The notes: generated from the letters alone by a model not told the origin. Numbered from the stretch's first letter, positions 1-9,681 are shown. The stretch is 64,000 bases of DNA from an uncultured Acetobacteroides sp. (GCF_963678165.1 NZ_OY782755.1:1736001-1800000); one strand, 5' to 3'. Numbers and translations: made by a program.

Positions 1-1
1 T

Positions 2-1060
2 TTACTTAACAATAAAATAGGTGATGTGGCGCTCGAAAACAAGGATGTGCTCTACATTCCTTCGATATACGATCTGCAAAAGGAGTTTACTGTAACCATA
101 AAGGGTGCTGTTGATAGCGCCGCTACCTATCCTTTCCGTAAGGATATGACGGTTGAAGACCTTATTGTTATGGCAGGTGGATTGAAGTACGAAGCTTCGC
201 TACAGCAAATCGAGATTGCCCGCCGTATTAGAGATCCATATTCGCTAAAGCCTACCGATAAGGCTGCCGAGGTATTCTCCTTTAGCATAGACGATAAGTT
301 ATCGATATCGCCAGAGGCAAAACGCTTTGCTTTGGCACCTTACGATGAGGTTTACGTACGGGTTTCGCCAGGATATGAGAAGCAATGTAATGTTACCATA
401 AGGGGTGAAGTTGTATTTAGGGGTGACTACGTGCTGTCGAATAAAAGTCAGCGACTTAGCGAAGTTATTACTAAGGCGGGAGGCTTAACTCCACAGGCGT
501 ACATAAAGGGTGCCCGACTACTAAGAAAAATGACCCACGATGATTCGGTAAGGGTGATTTCTCTGGTAAAGCTTGCTTCACGTAACTCTTCAAAGAAGGA
601 TACTATAGATATTAAGAAACTAGATATTGGCTCTGAATATTTTGTGGGTATCGATCTCGAAAAGGCCATGAGTAATGCAGGATCGGAATACGATGTGGTG
701 CTTAAGGAGGACGATGTTATTGAGGTGCCTCAGTTTAGCAACACGGTTCGTATAAGTGGAGCGGTGCTATATCCAAATACTGTTACCTACCGAAAGAGTG
801 TGAGCCTACGCGAATACGTTAGCATGGCTGGGGGGTACGACGATGGTGCCAAGAAGAGAAAAGCATTCGTTATATATATGAACGGTACCGCAGCTCGAAA
901 GAAGTTCTGGAGTTCTCCACGAATTGAACCTGGTTGCGAAATTGTAGTACCTACCAAACCCGAACGTAAGGGGGCCACTGCTGGCGAAATATTAGGCTAC
1001 AGCTCTTCGTTAGCCTCCATTGCGGCAATGATTGCTACGATTATTAGTGTGACTAAGTAG
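2..1060 (+). CDS. Polysaccharide export outer-membrane protein with SLBB repeats, 5' end cut off
   Basis: The frame is open to the left edge, so the true start lies outside the window and the GTG at 26 is probably internal. At least three SLBB-type units can be seen, each with a GxV...AGG pattern (IKGAVDSAATYPF...MAGGL; IRGEVVFRGDYV...KAGGL; ISGAVLYPNTVTY...MAGGY). They are followed by a hydrophobic C-terminal segment (ILGYSSSLASIAAMIATII). Wza-like proteins of this family form the outer-membrane channel for capsule, exopolysaccharide or O-antigen export. The position upstream of a Wzz-like gene and a sugar-nucleotide operon supports that role. Missing N-terminal parts would be the signal peptide and the Poly_export domain. 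The family is clear; the exact polymer is inferred from the neighbours. Confidence 0.85.
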   Translation, partial: LLNNKIGDVALENKDVLYIPSIYDLQKEFTVTIKGAVDSAATYPFRKDMTVEDLIVMAGGLKYEASLQQIEIARRIRDPYSLKPTDKAAEVFSFSIDDKLSISPEAKRFALAPYDEVYVRVSPGYEKQCNVTIRGEVVFRGDYVLSNKSQRLSEVITKAGGLTPQAYIKGARLLRKMTHDDSVRVISLVKLASRNSSKKDTIDIKKLDIGSEYFVGIDLEKAMSNAGSEYDVVLKEDDVIEVPQFSNTVRISGAVLYPNTVTYRKSVSLREYVSMAGGYDDGAKKRKAFVIYMNGTAARKKFWSSPRIEPGCEIVVPTKPERKGATAGEILGYSSSLASIAAMIATIISVTK

Positions 1061-1156
1061 TTAGTAGTTAGTCGGGAATCGTTAGTCGTTAGTCGACTCT
1101 CGATTAGCAATCCTCGATTAATATCTGCCAATTCTCGATTCCCGACCACCGATAAT

Positions 1157-1516
1157 ATGACACATAAAGATTTAGATGTTTGGAAGTTATCAATGGGTTT
1201 GGTCGTAGATGTTTACCAATTAACGGATGGTCTGCCTAAATCCGAAACTTTTGGTTTGACATCGCAAGTACGTAGAGCCGTTGTGTCAGTTCCTTCTAAT
1301 ATAGCAGAAGGTGCTGCGAGGAAGAATTTAAAAGAATATATACAATTTCTTTATGTGGCTTTAGGTTCGATTTCAGAGGTAGATACTCAATTGAAATTAA
1401 TATTAAGACTTGGTTTTGCAGAAATTTCTCCTGAACTCCTCGATAAAATAGAGCATGTAAAGAAAATGCTATTGAACCTAATTAAAGTGTTGAAAGAAAA
1501 AGATGTTAGACGTTAG
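1157..1516 (+). CDS. Four-helix-bundle protein (S23/IVP family)
   Basis: This is a 119-residue protein of the four-helix-bundle family originally found in 23S rRNA intervening sequences (TIGR02436 type). The family pattern is visible: DLDVWKLSMGL at the start, then LTSQVRRAVVSVPSNIAEGAAR, then EYIQFLYVALGSISEVDTQL. Its cellular function is unknown. The gene sits alone between the export protein and wzz, bordered on both sides by degenerate TTAGT-rich spacer repeats. That suggests it was inserted as a small independent unit rather than being part of the polysaccharide pathway. The ATG at 1157 is the natural start. Confidence 0.85.
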   Translation: MTHKDLDVWKLSMGLVVDVYQLTDGLPKSETFGLTSQVRRAVVSVPSNIAEGAARKNLKEYIQFLYVALGSISEVDTQLKLILRLGFAEISPELLDKIEHVKKMLLNLIKVLKEKDVRR

Positions 1517-1784
1517 TAGTTAGTTGGGAATAGTTAGTTGTTAGTCGACTACCGATTAACTATTAACAACTCGCGACTCTCAAATATAGATTAATGAAAA
1601 TCCGATTCTCGGGCAAAGTAAACTCTGAGACACAAAGATACAGAAAGTCAAATAGAAGTTGTTTTTTCGACTAACGACTAAACTAAAGATATAAAGTCAT
1701 AGAGGAACGTAGAGTTATTTAAAGTCGCATTTGCCGATTCCCGACTCCCTATTAACGATTAACGATACCAGAATACAAACAACA
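1517..1784. repeat. Non-coding spacer of degenerate word-like repeats
   Basis: No gene is supported here. The spacer, like 1061-1156, consists of imperfect iterations of short words such as gttagtcg, gactaacgac, cgattaac and gattcccgact. Related low-complexity text recurs at 23020-23084, 24965-25198, 30514-31072, 31985-32112 and 33154-33227. It has no obvious hairpin or promoter consensus. Confidence 0.5.
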
Positions 1785-2954
1785 ATGACCAATACTCCAA
1801 ACAACCAACAACCCCAAATTGAAACCTCGCCGACCAAGAAATCCGGCGAAATAGAAATCGATCTTCTGGAACTTGCTCGTAATCTATGGGATAACCGTAA
1901 GTTTATTCTTAAGGTAACTTCAATATTTGCTGCAATAGGGCTTTTTGTGGCTATATTCTCGGCAAAGGAGTACACCAGTAGCGTTACTATGGTTCCTCAG
2001 TTAGGCGATGGTAAAAGCAAGGCTGGTGGCTTGGCTGGTTTGGCTGCAATGGCAGGGGTTAACCTTGGTGATATGGGTGGTGGCGATGTCCTATCTCCAA
2101 CCATCTACCCCAAAATAATGGCCAGCGTGCCATTCCAAAAGGATTTAATGTACACCAAGGTAAAGTTCGACAACATACCACACGAAATTACCCTTTATGA
2201 CTACTATACCAACGAAGACTACCAACCGTTTAACCTGTTTGTTTCGATAAAGAAGTACACGATTGGGTTGCCGGTGGTAATAATAAAAGCAGTGAAAGGA
2301 GAGATTAGTGAGAAGGGAGTAGGGAATAGGGTGTCGAAATATTTGAGACTTTCTCAAAAGGAAGACGCTATAGCAAAACTACTGTCTTCGAAGGTTTCGT
2401 TGGCAATAAACGAAAAAGAGGGAACGTTAAATCTTACAGCCAATATGCCAGAGGCATTGGCTTCCACTCAGGTGGTGGAGGCTGCACGTTTGCTGCTGCA
2501 AAAGTATATAACAGACTTTAAGGTGGATAAGGTAAAGCAAAACCTCGACTTTATACAGCAGCGCTACAACGAGGCTAAGGCTAGTTTCGAGCAAAAGCAG
2601 ATGCAGCTGGCAGCATTTAAAGATGGGAACCGTAATGTTATATTGGCCTCTGCTCAAACAACAGGCGATCGTATTAATGCTGAATATACCCTTCTATATA
2701 GCGTTTACTCGGAGTTGGCTAAGCAACTGGAGCAGGCTAAAATTAAGGTAAAGGATGCTACCCCGGTGTTAACTGTGGTTGAACCTGCGGTTGTGCCGAA
2801 CATAAAAAGTAAGCCTAATAGACCAATGATTCTTGTCGTTTATTCCTTTTTAGGATTCTTTTTTGGGGTGGTAGGTGTGTTTATAATTTCATTCTTGTAT
2901 AAGGTTAACGGAGGGAAATTTGAAAAGTTAATGAGAAAAACTTTAAAACATTAG
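1785..2954 (+). CDS. wzz: Polysaccharide chain-length determinant (Wzz family)
   Basis: This is a 389-residue inner-membrane protein with Wzz topology. A cytoplasmic N-terminus leads into a first membrane helix at about residues 37-59 (FILKVTSIFAAIGLFVAIF). A large periplasmic domain with coiled-coil character follows (about 240-310), and a second membrane helix lies near 348-372 (MILVVYSFLGFFFGVVGVF). A proline-rich motif (SKPNRPM) precedes the second helix, as is typical of the family. The ATG at 1785 is preferred over one 54 bases upstream, because the upstream extension reads through spacer repeats. Wzz proteins set the modal length of Wzy-polymerised chains. It is separated by 3 bases from the next gene and heads the sugar-nucleotide operon. 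Confidence 0.85.
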   Translation: MTNTPNNQQPQIETSPTKKSGEIEIDLLELARNLWDNRKFILKVTSIFAAIGLFVAIFSAKEYTSSVTMVPQLGDGKSKAGGLAGLAAMAGVNLGDMGGGDVLSPTIYPKIMASVPFQKDLMYTKVKFDNIPHEITLYDYYTNEDYQPFNLFVSIKKYTIGLPVVIIKAVKGEISEKGVGNRVSKYLRLSQKEDAIAKLLSSKVSLAINEKEGTLNLTANMPEALASTQVVEAARLLLQKYITDFKVDKVKQNLDFIQQRYNEAKASFEQKQMQLAAFKDGNRNVILASAQTTGDRINAEYTLLYSVYSELAKQLEQAKIKVKDATPVLTVVEPAVVPNIKSKPNRPMILVVYSFLGFFFGVVGVFIISFLYKVNGGKFEKLMRKTLKH

Positions 2955-2957
2955 AGT

Positions 2958-4085
2958 ATGGCAATTGCAATGTGCGACCTTAAGGGTCAGTATGATAAAA
3001 TCAAAGATCAGATTGAATCTGAAATTAACAAGGTACTTACTTCTACATCCTATATTAATGGGGCTCAAGTTAAGAATTTTGAAACCTCTCTGAAAGAATA
3101 TAGTGGAGCAAAGCATGTTATTGCATGTGCTAATGGAACTGATGCTCTACAAATAGCCCTTATGGCTCTTGATCTGCAACCTGGTGATGAGGTTATTGTT
3201 CCTGCATTCACTTATGTTGCTTCTGCCGAAGTTATTGGACTTTTGAAGTTAACTCCAGTTATGGTTGATATTGATTACTCTTCATTCAACGTGACTGTAA
3301 ATAATATAGAAAAAGCGATAACTCCTCGAACTAAGGCTATTATTCCAGTACATCTATTTGGTCAATGCTGCGATATGGAGCCAATCATGGAGTTGGCAAA
3401 AAAGTATAATATTTATATAGTTGAAGATAATGCACAAGCAATAGGAGCGACCTATACGTTTACGAATGGTGAAAAAAAACAAACAGGTACAATAGGGGAT
3501 ATTGGATGTACTTCTTTCTTCCCTTCAAAAAATTTAGGATGTTATGGTGATGGTGGGGCATTAATGACCAATAACGATGAGTTAGCACAAAAGATTAGGA
3601 TGATTGCCAACCATGGGCAAAAGATTAAGTATCACCATGAGGTTATTGGTTGTAATTCTCGTTTAGATACTATCCAGGCCGCAATCTTAAATGTGAAACT
3701 TAAGTATCTGAATGACTATTCAAATGCTCGATATAATGCTGCTCAGGTATATCATGAACTATTGAATGATGTTGATGGTATTACAATACCTGCTGAAATG
3801 CCATTCTCAACCCATGTTTACCATCAATATACCTTGAAGGTTAAAGATGGGAAGCGTGATATGCTTAAAAAGCATTTAGAAGAGTTAGGAATCCCCTCTA
3901 TGATATATTATCCATTGCCATTACAAAAGCAAAATGCATTTAAGTCTATTACGATTCAAGGTGAAGATTTAGATGTTTCTGCACTATTGGCGGATAGCGT
4001 CCTTTCGTTACCAATTCACACAGAAATAATAAAGGAGGAGCAACTTATTGTTTCAAATGCTATAAAAGAATTTTTCAAGAAATAG
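2958..4085 (+). CDS. wbpE: DegT-family aminotransferase, WbpE/WlbC-like (UDP-3-keto-GlcNAcA aminotransferase)
   Basis: This is a 375-residue PLP-dependent sugar aminotransferase. The PLP lysine is K191 in SFFPSKNLGCYGDGG and the cofactor-orienting aspartate is D157 in [10 protein letters not shown]. In the WbpE/WlbC branch the enzyme aminates C3 of UDP-2-acetamido-2-deoxy-3-oxo-glucuronate using glutamate, giving UDP-GlcNAc3NA and 2-oxoglutarate. The assignment to this branch rests on the neighbours. A WbpD-like acetyltransferase begins 2 bases downstream and a UDP-HexNAc 6-dehydrogenase follows. The epimerase and 3-dehydrogenase lie at 15.6-17.7 kb. It is one of three DegT-family aminotransferases in the locus; the other two have different partners. 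Confidence 0.85.
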   Translation: MAIAMCDLKGQYDKIKDQIESEINKVLTSTSYINGAQVKNFETSLKEYSGAKHVIACANGTDALQIALMALDLQPGDEVIVPAFTYVASAEVIGLLKLTPVMVDIDYSSFNVTVNNIEKAITPRTKAIIPVHLFGQCCDMEPIMELAKKYNIYIVEDNAQAIGATYTFTNGEKKQTGTIGDIGCTSFFPSKNLGCYGDGGALMTNNDELAQKIRMIANHGQKIKYHHEVIGCNSRLDTIQAAILNVKLKYLNDYSNARYNAAQVYHELLNDVDGITIPAEMPFSTHVYHQYTLKVKDGKRDMLKKHLEELGIPSMIYYPLPLQKQNAFKSITIQGEDLDVSALLADSVLSLPIHTEIIKEEQLIVSNAIKEFFKK

Positions 4086-4087
4086 TT

Positions 4088-4657
4088 ATGGGATATTTTA
4101 AGCATGAAACCGCCATTGTTGATGAAGGCTGTGAAATTTGTGAAGGGACAAAAATTTGGCATTTTTCGCATATAATGTCTAACTGTTCAATTGGCAAAAA
4201 CTGCAATATTGGGCAGAATGTTGTTGTGTCTCCTGATGTTATTTTAGGTGATAATTGCAAAGTTCAAAATAATGTATCAATCTATACGGGTGTGACTTGT
4301 GGTAACGATGTGTTCTTAGGACCATCGATGGTTTTTACCAATGTTACCAATCCAAGAAGCGCTGTAAATCGCAAAAGCGAATATAAAAGAACGCATGTTG
4401 GAAATGGTGCTACTATTGGTGCAAATGCTACCATTGTATGTGGGCACGATATAGGTGAGTATGCCTTTATAGGGGCAGGCTCAGTGGTAACTAAAACGGT
4501 TAAGCCTTATGCTTTAATGGTTGGTAACCCTGCTAAACAAATTGGTTGGATGAGTGAGTTCGGACAGCCGCTGCATTTTAATGATGAAGGTTTTGCTACC
4601 TGTTCTGAAAGCGGAGATAAGTATCAGCTAATAAATGAGAGTGTTTCTAAATTGTAA
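4088..4657 (+). CDS. wbpD: Left-handed beta-helix N-acetyltransferase, WbpD/WlbB-like
   Basis: This is a 189-residue hexapeptide-repeat acyltransferase with multiple I/V-G-x-x coils (CSIGKNCNIGQNV, VGNGATIGANATIV). The family-typical loop FTNVTNPRS and the C-terminal segment GNPAKQIGWMSEFG are present. WbpD/WlbB enzymes acetylate the 3-amino group of UDP-GlcNAc3NA to give UDP-2,3-diacetamido-2,3-dideoxy-glucuronate. The gene follows the aminotransferase by 2 bases and precedes the 6-dehydrogenase by 11, so the three are almost certainly co-transcribed. Length and architecture agree with the family. Acyl-donor specificity cannot be read from sequence. Confidence 0.87.
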   Translation: MGYFKHETAIVDEGCEICEGTKIWHFSHIMSNCSIGKNCNIGQNVVVSPDVILGDNCKVQNNVSIYTGVTCGNDVFLGPSMVFTNVTNPRSAVNRKSEYKRTHVGNGATIGANATIVCGHDIGEYAFIGAGSVVTKTVKPYALMVGNPAKQIGWMSEFGQPLHFNDEGFATCSESGDKYQLINESVSKL

Positions 4658-4668
4658 AAACAAATACG

Positions 4669-5958
4669 ATGTATAAAAAACTTGTTGAAAAGAAAGCAAA
4701 GCTTTCACTTGTAGGTTTAGGTTACGTTGGTTTACCTATAGCCCTTGAGTTTGCAAAAAAGATTTCAGTAGTAGGATTTGATATCAAAGAGGATAGACTA
4801 GAAAAAATGCGTCAGGGGATTGATCCTTGTTCTGAGTTAGATTCTTCTGCTTTCGATAATACCGATATTGTTTTTACCTCTTCGATTGATACGCTTAGAG
4901 AAGCTTCTTTCCATATCGTTGCTGTTCCAACTCCAATTGATGAATTCAACCAACCCGATTTAAAACCTTTACTAAGTGCTTCGCGTACTGTTGGACAGGC
5001 TCTAAAGAAAGGTGATTATGTTGTATACGAATCTACTGTATATCCTGGGTGTACAGAGGAGGATTGTATTCCAATTCTTGAAGAGGTTTCTGGACTTAAG
5101 GCAGGGGTTGATTTTAAGGTGGGATATTCACCAGAGCGAATTAATCCGGGAGATAAAAATCATACCCTAACCAATACAACAAAAATAGTATCAGGTTGCG
5201 ATTCTGAGGCTTTAGATACTATTGCAAAGGTTTATGAGTTGGTTATTCAACCGGGTGTGCATCGTGCTCCAAATATTAAGGTTGCCGAGGCTGCTAAGAT
5301 TATAGAGAATACTCAGCGTGATGTAAACATTGCATTAATGAATGAGCTATCTATCATTTTTAGCCGTATTGGCATAAATACTTTTGACGTACTTGAGGCT
5401 GCTGGAACTAAATGGAATTTCTTAAAGTTCTATCCAGGATTAGTTGGTGGACACTGCATTGGGGTTGACCCATATTACCTAGTACATAAGGCAAAAGAGT
5501 TAAAGTATCACCCCCAGGTTATTAATGCTGGTCGTTTTATTAACGATTCCATGGGCGGTTATATTGCCAAGAAGTTGGTTAAGAAAATGATCTCACTTGG
5601 TAAAAATATATTAGGATCAAGAGTACTTGTAATGGGAGTTACCTTTAAGGAGGATGTTGCCGATATTCGTAACTCTAAGGTTGCTGACATCATTAATGAG
5701 CTTAAGGATTACGGTATCGATGTTGATGTAGTTGATCCACATGCCGATGCCGAAGAGGTGCGCCACGAGTATGGTTTTAATCTCATTGAAAAACCTATTG
5801 GTAATTACGATTCTGTTATTGTTGCCGTTTCGCATAAGGAGTACTATAACCTTGATGAAAAATTCTTTAAAACACTAACTCACGATAACGCAGTTTTAGT
5901 TGATGTAAAAGGAATTTATAGAGGTAAAATTCATAGTTTGAAGTATTGGAGTTTATAA
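4669..5958 (+). CDS. wbpA: UDP-N-acetylhexosamine 6-dehydrogenase (WbpA/WbpO/TviB family)
   Basis: This 429-residue nucleotide-sugar dehydrogenase oxidises C6 of a UDP-HexNAc to the uronic acid with two NAD+. The NAD-binding GLGYVGLP lies at residues 16-23. The catalytic lysine region is IKVAEAAKIIENTQRD and the thioester cysteine is C263 in VGGHCIGVDPYYL. The C-terminal UDP-binding domain is complete (GVTFKEDVADIRNSK). In this context the most likely substrate is UDP-GlcNAc, giving UDP-GlcNAcA as first step to UDP-ManNAc3NAcA. The WbpO/TviB group also contains UDP-GalNAc or UDP-GlcNAc enzymes, so the substrate is an inference from the operon. Confidence 0.88.
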   Translation: MYKKLVEKKAKLSLVGLGYVGLPIALEFAKKISVVGFDIKEDRLEKMRQGIDPCSELDSSAFDNTDIVFTSSIDTLREASFHIVAVPTPIDEFNQPDLKPLLSASRTVGQALKKGDYVVYESTVYPGCTEEDCIPILEEVSGLKAGVDFKVGYSPERINPGDKNHTLTNTTKIVSGCDSEALDTIAKVYELVIQPGVHRAPNIKVAEAAKIIENTQRDVNIALMNELSIIFSRIGINTFDVLEAAGTKWNFLKFYPGLVGGHCIGVDPYYLVHKAKELKYHPQVINAGRFINDSMGGYIAKKLVKKMISLGKNILGSRVLVMGVTFKEDVADIRNSKVADIINELKDYGIDVDVVDPHADAEEVRHEYGFNLIEKPIGNYDSVIVAVSHKEYYNLDEKFFKTLTHDNAVLVDVKGIYRGKIHSLKYWSL

Positions 5959-5968
5959 CTATTGTTTG

Positions 5969-7249
5969 ATGAGGTTATCTGCGATTAGTCTGAAAAATTC
6001 ATTTATATCGGATACATTAATAGTTGCATTTGGAACAACTGTTGCTCAGTTTATTCCAATGGTTTTTTATCCAGTTCTTTCAAGAATTTATAATCCTAGC
6101 GATTTTGGATTGTTGGCAACTATAATTTCATTATCAGTAGTTATAGGGGTTTTTGCAACTGGAAAATATGAAACAGTAATAATTATTGCAACTACCAATA
6201 AGAATGCAATTAACCTCATATCATTATCGATACTTTTTTCTAGTATAAGTTTGATTATATTTAGTCTTTTGATATTTATTTTTTCTAAAGAAATATCAAA
6301 TGTATTTAACGAACCAAGATTAGAGCAATGGCTTTATTTAAGTCCTTTAATTGCATTGTTTATTTCGATTTATCAGTGTTATAATGAATGGAGTGTTCGT
6401 AATAAATATTATTTGAATCTTTCAAAAAATAAAATATCAAACACATTTGTTATTACGTTTAGTAAGCTGTTCATGGGCTGGTTGAAAAAAAATTCGATAG
6501 GATTAATTGTCGGAGAAGTCATAGGACGTTTTATTTCAGCTATATATTCGGTTTTTTTGTTTTTAAAGAAAGATAGAGCAATGCTAAAGCAACTTTCATT
6601 TTTACGAATGAAAGTTTTAGCAAAGAAATACTCACAATGTCCAAAATTTATCATACCTGCACAATTATTAAATACAATAGGAGGTGAATTGCCTGTGTTT
6701 ATATTTGCCTATTATTTTAGTACAACTGAAATTGGCTATTATGGTATGGCATTACTTATTCTTTCGGTGCCTTCTTCAATTATTAGTTTAGCAATTAGGG
6801 ATGTATTTAGGAAAAAAGCAAATGATGAATATGTTCAGAATGGCAATTGTAGATCAACATATGTTAAGGTTTTAGGGATTTTATTTCTTATTTCTTTATT
6901 TGGGTATTCACTTTTTTATATACTTGCGCCAAGTATCTTTGTGTTCGTATTGGGTGCAGGGTGGTCAACTGCTGGGATTTATGCGCGGTTATTAATTCCT
7001 ATGGTCGCAATTAGTTTTGTCACAGAAGTTGGATCAAGCATGTTTATAATTGCAGAAAAAATGAAGGCTTTATTAATTTGGCAAATTCTTTATTTTTCAG
7101 TGACTGTAATTTCTCTTTTATGTGGAGTGTTGGTTTTTAAAAATATTCGTGCAACTTTGGTATGTTTTTCCATTGGTCGATCAATAGTTTATTTAGTAAG
7201 TTTTTTAATGTCTTATTATTTTGCAAAGGGAACAAGATATTGTGCATAA
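5969..7249 (+). CDS. wzx: Wzx-type lipid-linked oligosaccharide flippase
   Basis: This polytopic membrane protein of about 426 residues has roughly a dozen hydrophobic segments and an N-terminal region typical of the polysaccharide transporter/MOP superfamily (TTVAQFIPMVFYPVLSRIYNP). Wzx proteins move the undecaprenyl-diphosphate-linked repeat unit across the inner membrane. ATG at 5969 is preferred over the adjacent TTG. The following polymerase gene overlaps its 3' end by 8 bases, suggesting translational coupling. From here to about 15.5 kb codon usage is visibly richer in A/T than in the conserved sugar-nucleotide genes, as is common for serotype-specific Wzx/Wzy/glycosyltransferase blocks. 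Confidence 0.85.
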   Translation: MRLSAISLKNSFISDTLIVAFGTTVAQFIPMVFYPVLSRIYNPSDFGLLATIISLSVVIGVFATGKYETVIIIATTNKNAINLISLSILFSSISLIIFSLLIFIFSKEISNVFNEPRLEQWLYLSPLIALFISIYQCYNEWSVRNKYYLNLSKNKISNTFVITFSKLFMGWLKKNSIGLIVGEVIGRFISAIYSVFLFLKKDRAMLKQLSFLRMKVLAKKYSQCPKFIIPAQLLNTIGGELPVFIFAYYFSTTEIGYYGMALLILSVPSSIISLAIRDVFRKKANDEYVQNGNCRSTYVKVLGILFLISLFGYSLFYILAPSIFVFVLGAGWSTAGIYARLLIPMVAISFVTEVGSSMFIIAEKMKALLIWQILYFSVTVISLLCGVLVFKNIRATLVCFSIGRSIVYLVSFLMSYYFAKGTRYCA

Positions 7250-8516
7250 ATTGATACTTCGTTTTAATATTGTAAATGTATTAGGTTTAATAGTTTTTAG
7301 AATATTATTAGATATTTGCTATATTATTGTGATAAATCCTTTTTATCAGTCTGTTAGAATGGTTAATCATGCAACTATTTCAACATATCTTATTTCTTGG
7401 TTTGTTTTCATTTTATTTATTCCTCTTATATTAGAGAATTATTCAAGAAAAACGCTTTCAGCTAATGTAGTTGTAATTTTTGCTTGTTTTTCTTTTATTC
7501 CGACAACGAGTTTAATGGCTTTTATACCCGTTGGCATAGAATTCAATATAATGATGATATTATATTGGTTGATAATATTTGGTGGAAATATAATAATTAA
7601 GCCATTTAAATTAGTAGATGTGAATTCTTATAAAACATCTAATCTGTTCTATTTGTTTCTGGTAATTTTAACAACAACAGTCTTATATGTGTCAGGTCGT
7701 TATACAGGTTTTCGCTTTCATTTTGGTCTATTTGATATATATGATTTACGTTTCGAAGAAAGAGGATTTAGTTTACCTTCGATAATTAGTTATTTGCATT
7801 CAGCAGCAAATGTTTTATTGCCAGTTATGCTTGTTTACTTCCTTTCTCAATTAAGGTATTTTATGGTTGGAATTTTATCAGTCGTAATACTTCTTAATTT
7901 TGGTATTGGTGGGCATAAATCTGTCTTATTTATGTTGTTTTTGTCGTTTTTAGGATATTGGTTTTATCGTTTTCAAAGAATATCATATTTTAGTTGGACT
8001 TTAGTTCTGATTTGTGTTTTTGCTTTAAGTGAATATTATTTATTTGATACATTTTTTGTATCTGCAATAATGGTGTTACGAGTCTTATTTATACCTGCGG
8101 AGTTGCACTTGTGTTATTACGATTTTTTTTCTAAAAATGAATTATTGTATTTTAAACAAGGTTTTTTTAAATGGCTAAATTTACCAACTCCCTATTCTGA
8201 TAATATAGACTTTATTATTGGAGGTGTATATGGAGGCGATTATCAAATAAGAGCTAATAGTGGTTTGTTTTCTGATGCTTATCAGAACTTGGGAATGTTA
8301 GGTGTGGTTATTTTTCCATTTGTTGTGTTATTTATTTTAAGACTCTTGGATGCTAGTACTAAAGGTTTGGATGAGAAGTTATTGATAATTCCTATACTAA
8401 CGACTAGTATGGCATTAATGTCAACTACCTTTTCAACGGCATTGTTGACTAATGGACTTTTTTTTATGATGATCATTTTGTTCTTTCTTCCAAGAAATCA
8501 GAAGAACGCAATTTAA
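7242..8516 (+). CDS. wzy: Wzy-like repeat-unit polymerase
   Basis: This is a very hydrophobic protein of about 424 residues with many predicted membrane helices and a long hydrophilic loop near residues 285-340 (FFSKNELLYFKQGFFKWL onward). Wzy polymerases have no strong sequence signature. The call rests on topology, size, and position directly after wzx among glycosyltransferases. A GTG at 7242 gives an 8-base overlap with the wzx stop. A TTG 21 bases upstream is possible but would enlarge the overlap. Wzy joins undecaprenyl-linked repeat units at the periplasmic face, with chain length set by the Wzz encoded upstream. Confidence 0.75.
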   Translation: MHKLILRFNIVNVLGLIVFRILLDICYIIVINPFYQSVRMVNHATISTYLISWFVFILFIPLILENYSRKTLSANVVVIFACFSFIPTTSLMAFIPVGIEFNIMMILYWLIIFGGNIIIKPFKLVDVNSYKTSNLFYLFLVILTTTVLYVSGRYTGFRFHFGLFDIYDLRFEERGFSLPSIISYLHSAANVLLPVMLVYFLSQLRYFMVGILSVVILLNFGIGGHKSVLFMLFLSFLGYWFYRFQRISYFSWTLVLICVFALSEYYLFDTFFVSAIMVLRVLFIPAELHLCYYDFFSKNELLYFKQGFFKWLNLPTPYSDNIDFIIGGVYGGDYQIRANSGLFSDAYQNLGMLGVVIFPFVVLFILRLLDASTKGLDEKLLIIPILTTSMALMSTTFSTALLTNGLFFMMIILFFLPRNQKNAI

Positions 8517-8529
8517 TTTTTTGTTTAAT

Positions 8530-9675
8530 ATGAAGACTATGAATAATATAAAGGTATGCCATTTTACTTGTGCACATGATGATAATGATGTAAGAATTTT
8601 TTCTAAGGAATGCAAATCATTGCACGAGGCAGGTTATGATGTTTATTTAGTTGCGCCAGGAAATAGAGAGATTAGGGTTGAAAATGGAATAAAAATTATT
8701 AATGTTAAAGTTAGCAGAAATCCATTAATGCGAGTTTTAAGTTCTTCTAGAAAAGTATATAAAAAAGCGTTAGAACTTAATGCGAATATTTATCATTTTC
8801 ATGATATAGAACTATTTTGGTATGGGATTAAGCTGAAAAGAAAAGGTTATAAAGTGATTTTCGATAGCCATGAAGATTGGATAGGGTATATCAATGATAT
8901 AAAATGGTTGCCATCAGTAGTCAAATATTTATTTGTAAAATACATTAAATATAAATATAAAATAAAACTTAATAAATTTGATGCGGTAATTACTGTATCA
9001 CCTCACATTGTAGATAGTTTAAAGATAAATACACCAAATGTTTTTTTAGTAACAAATTATCCAACTATAAATAATGGAGACATGAATCAAGTGAATTATG
9101 CCAAATATTTAGATAGGGAAAAGATAATTTGTTATGCCGGCACTGTATATGAAAATAGTAATCAAGATAAAATACTTTATGCTATACAAAATATAGAAGA
9201 GATTAAATATTGGGTTGTTGGAGATATAAGCCAAGCTTATAAAGAACGAATAGTTGGACTAGATTTTAAAAATAAGATATTATTTATTGATCGTGTAAGT
9301 AAGCCTGAGTTAATAAATATTTATAACAAAGTAATTGTTGGTGTTGTACTTTTTGATTATTCAAAAAATTGTGGAGGGACAAAAGGTACAATGGGCAATA
9401 ATAAGATATTTGAATACATGATGTCAGGATTACCCATTATTTGTACGGATTTTGAAGACTGGAAAGAACTGATTGTAGATAAGTATAATTGTGGTATATG
9501 TGTTGCTCCTGATAATATTATTGAATTAGAAAATGCTATTAATAAATTGATTCAGGATAAATCATTAGCTTACGAAATGGGACAAAATGGTCAACGTGCA
9601 GTATTGGAAGAGTTTAACTGGTCGACCCAAGAAAGAGTGCTGCTTAATATTTATGAGAAAATTTTAATAAACTAA
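8530..9675 (+). CDS. Glycosyltransferase, GT4-like GT-B fold
   Basis: This 381-residue cytoplasmic glycosyltransferase has an N-terminal acceptor domain (VCHFTCAHDDNDVRIFSKE, then HFHDIELFWYG and FDSHEDW) and a C-terminal nucleotide-sugar-binding domain ending in the GT4-style EYMMSGLPIICTDFEDW segment. The pattern resembles enzymes of the WcfI/TuaC-like glycosyltransferase group in polysaccharide loci. The ATG at 8530 was chosen over the TTG at 8521. It would add one sugar to the lipid-linked repeat unit; donor and linkage cannot be told from sequence. The next gene begins 7 bases downstream. Confidence 0.85.
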   Translation: MKTMNNIKVCHFTCAHDDNDVRIFSKECKSLHEAGYDVYLVAPGNREIRVENGIKIINVKVSRNPLMRVLSSSRKVYKKALELNANIYHFHDIELFWYGIKLKRKGYKVIFDSHEDWIGYINDIKWLPSVVKYLFVKYIKYKYKIKLNKFDAVITVSPHIVDSLKINTPNVFLVTNYPTINNGDMNQVNYAKYLDREKIICYAGTVYENSNQDKILYAIQNIEEIKYWVVGDISQAYKERIVGLDFKNKILFIDRVSKPELINIYNKVIVGVVLFDYSKNCGGTKGTMGNNKIFEYMMSGLPIICTDFEDWKELIVDKYNCGICVAPDNIIELENAINKLIQDKSLAYEMGQNGQRAVLEEFNWSTQERVLLNIYEKILIN

Positions 9676-9681
9676 GCAACT

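Noticed and set aside
787..978. Minus-strand open frames inside the polysaccharide and menaquinone genes
   Set aside because: They are antisense shadows of conserved + strand genes, without own domains or promoters.
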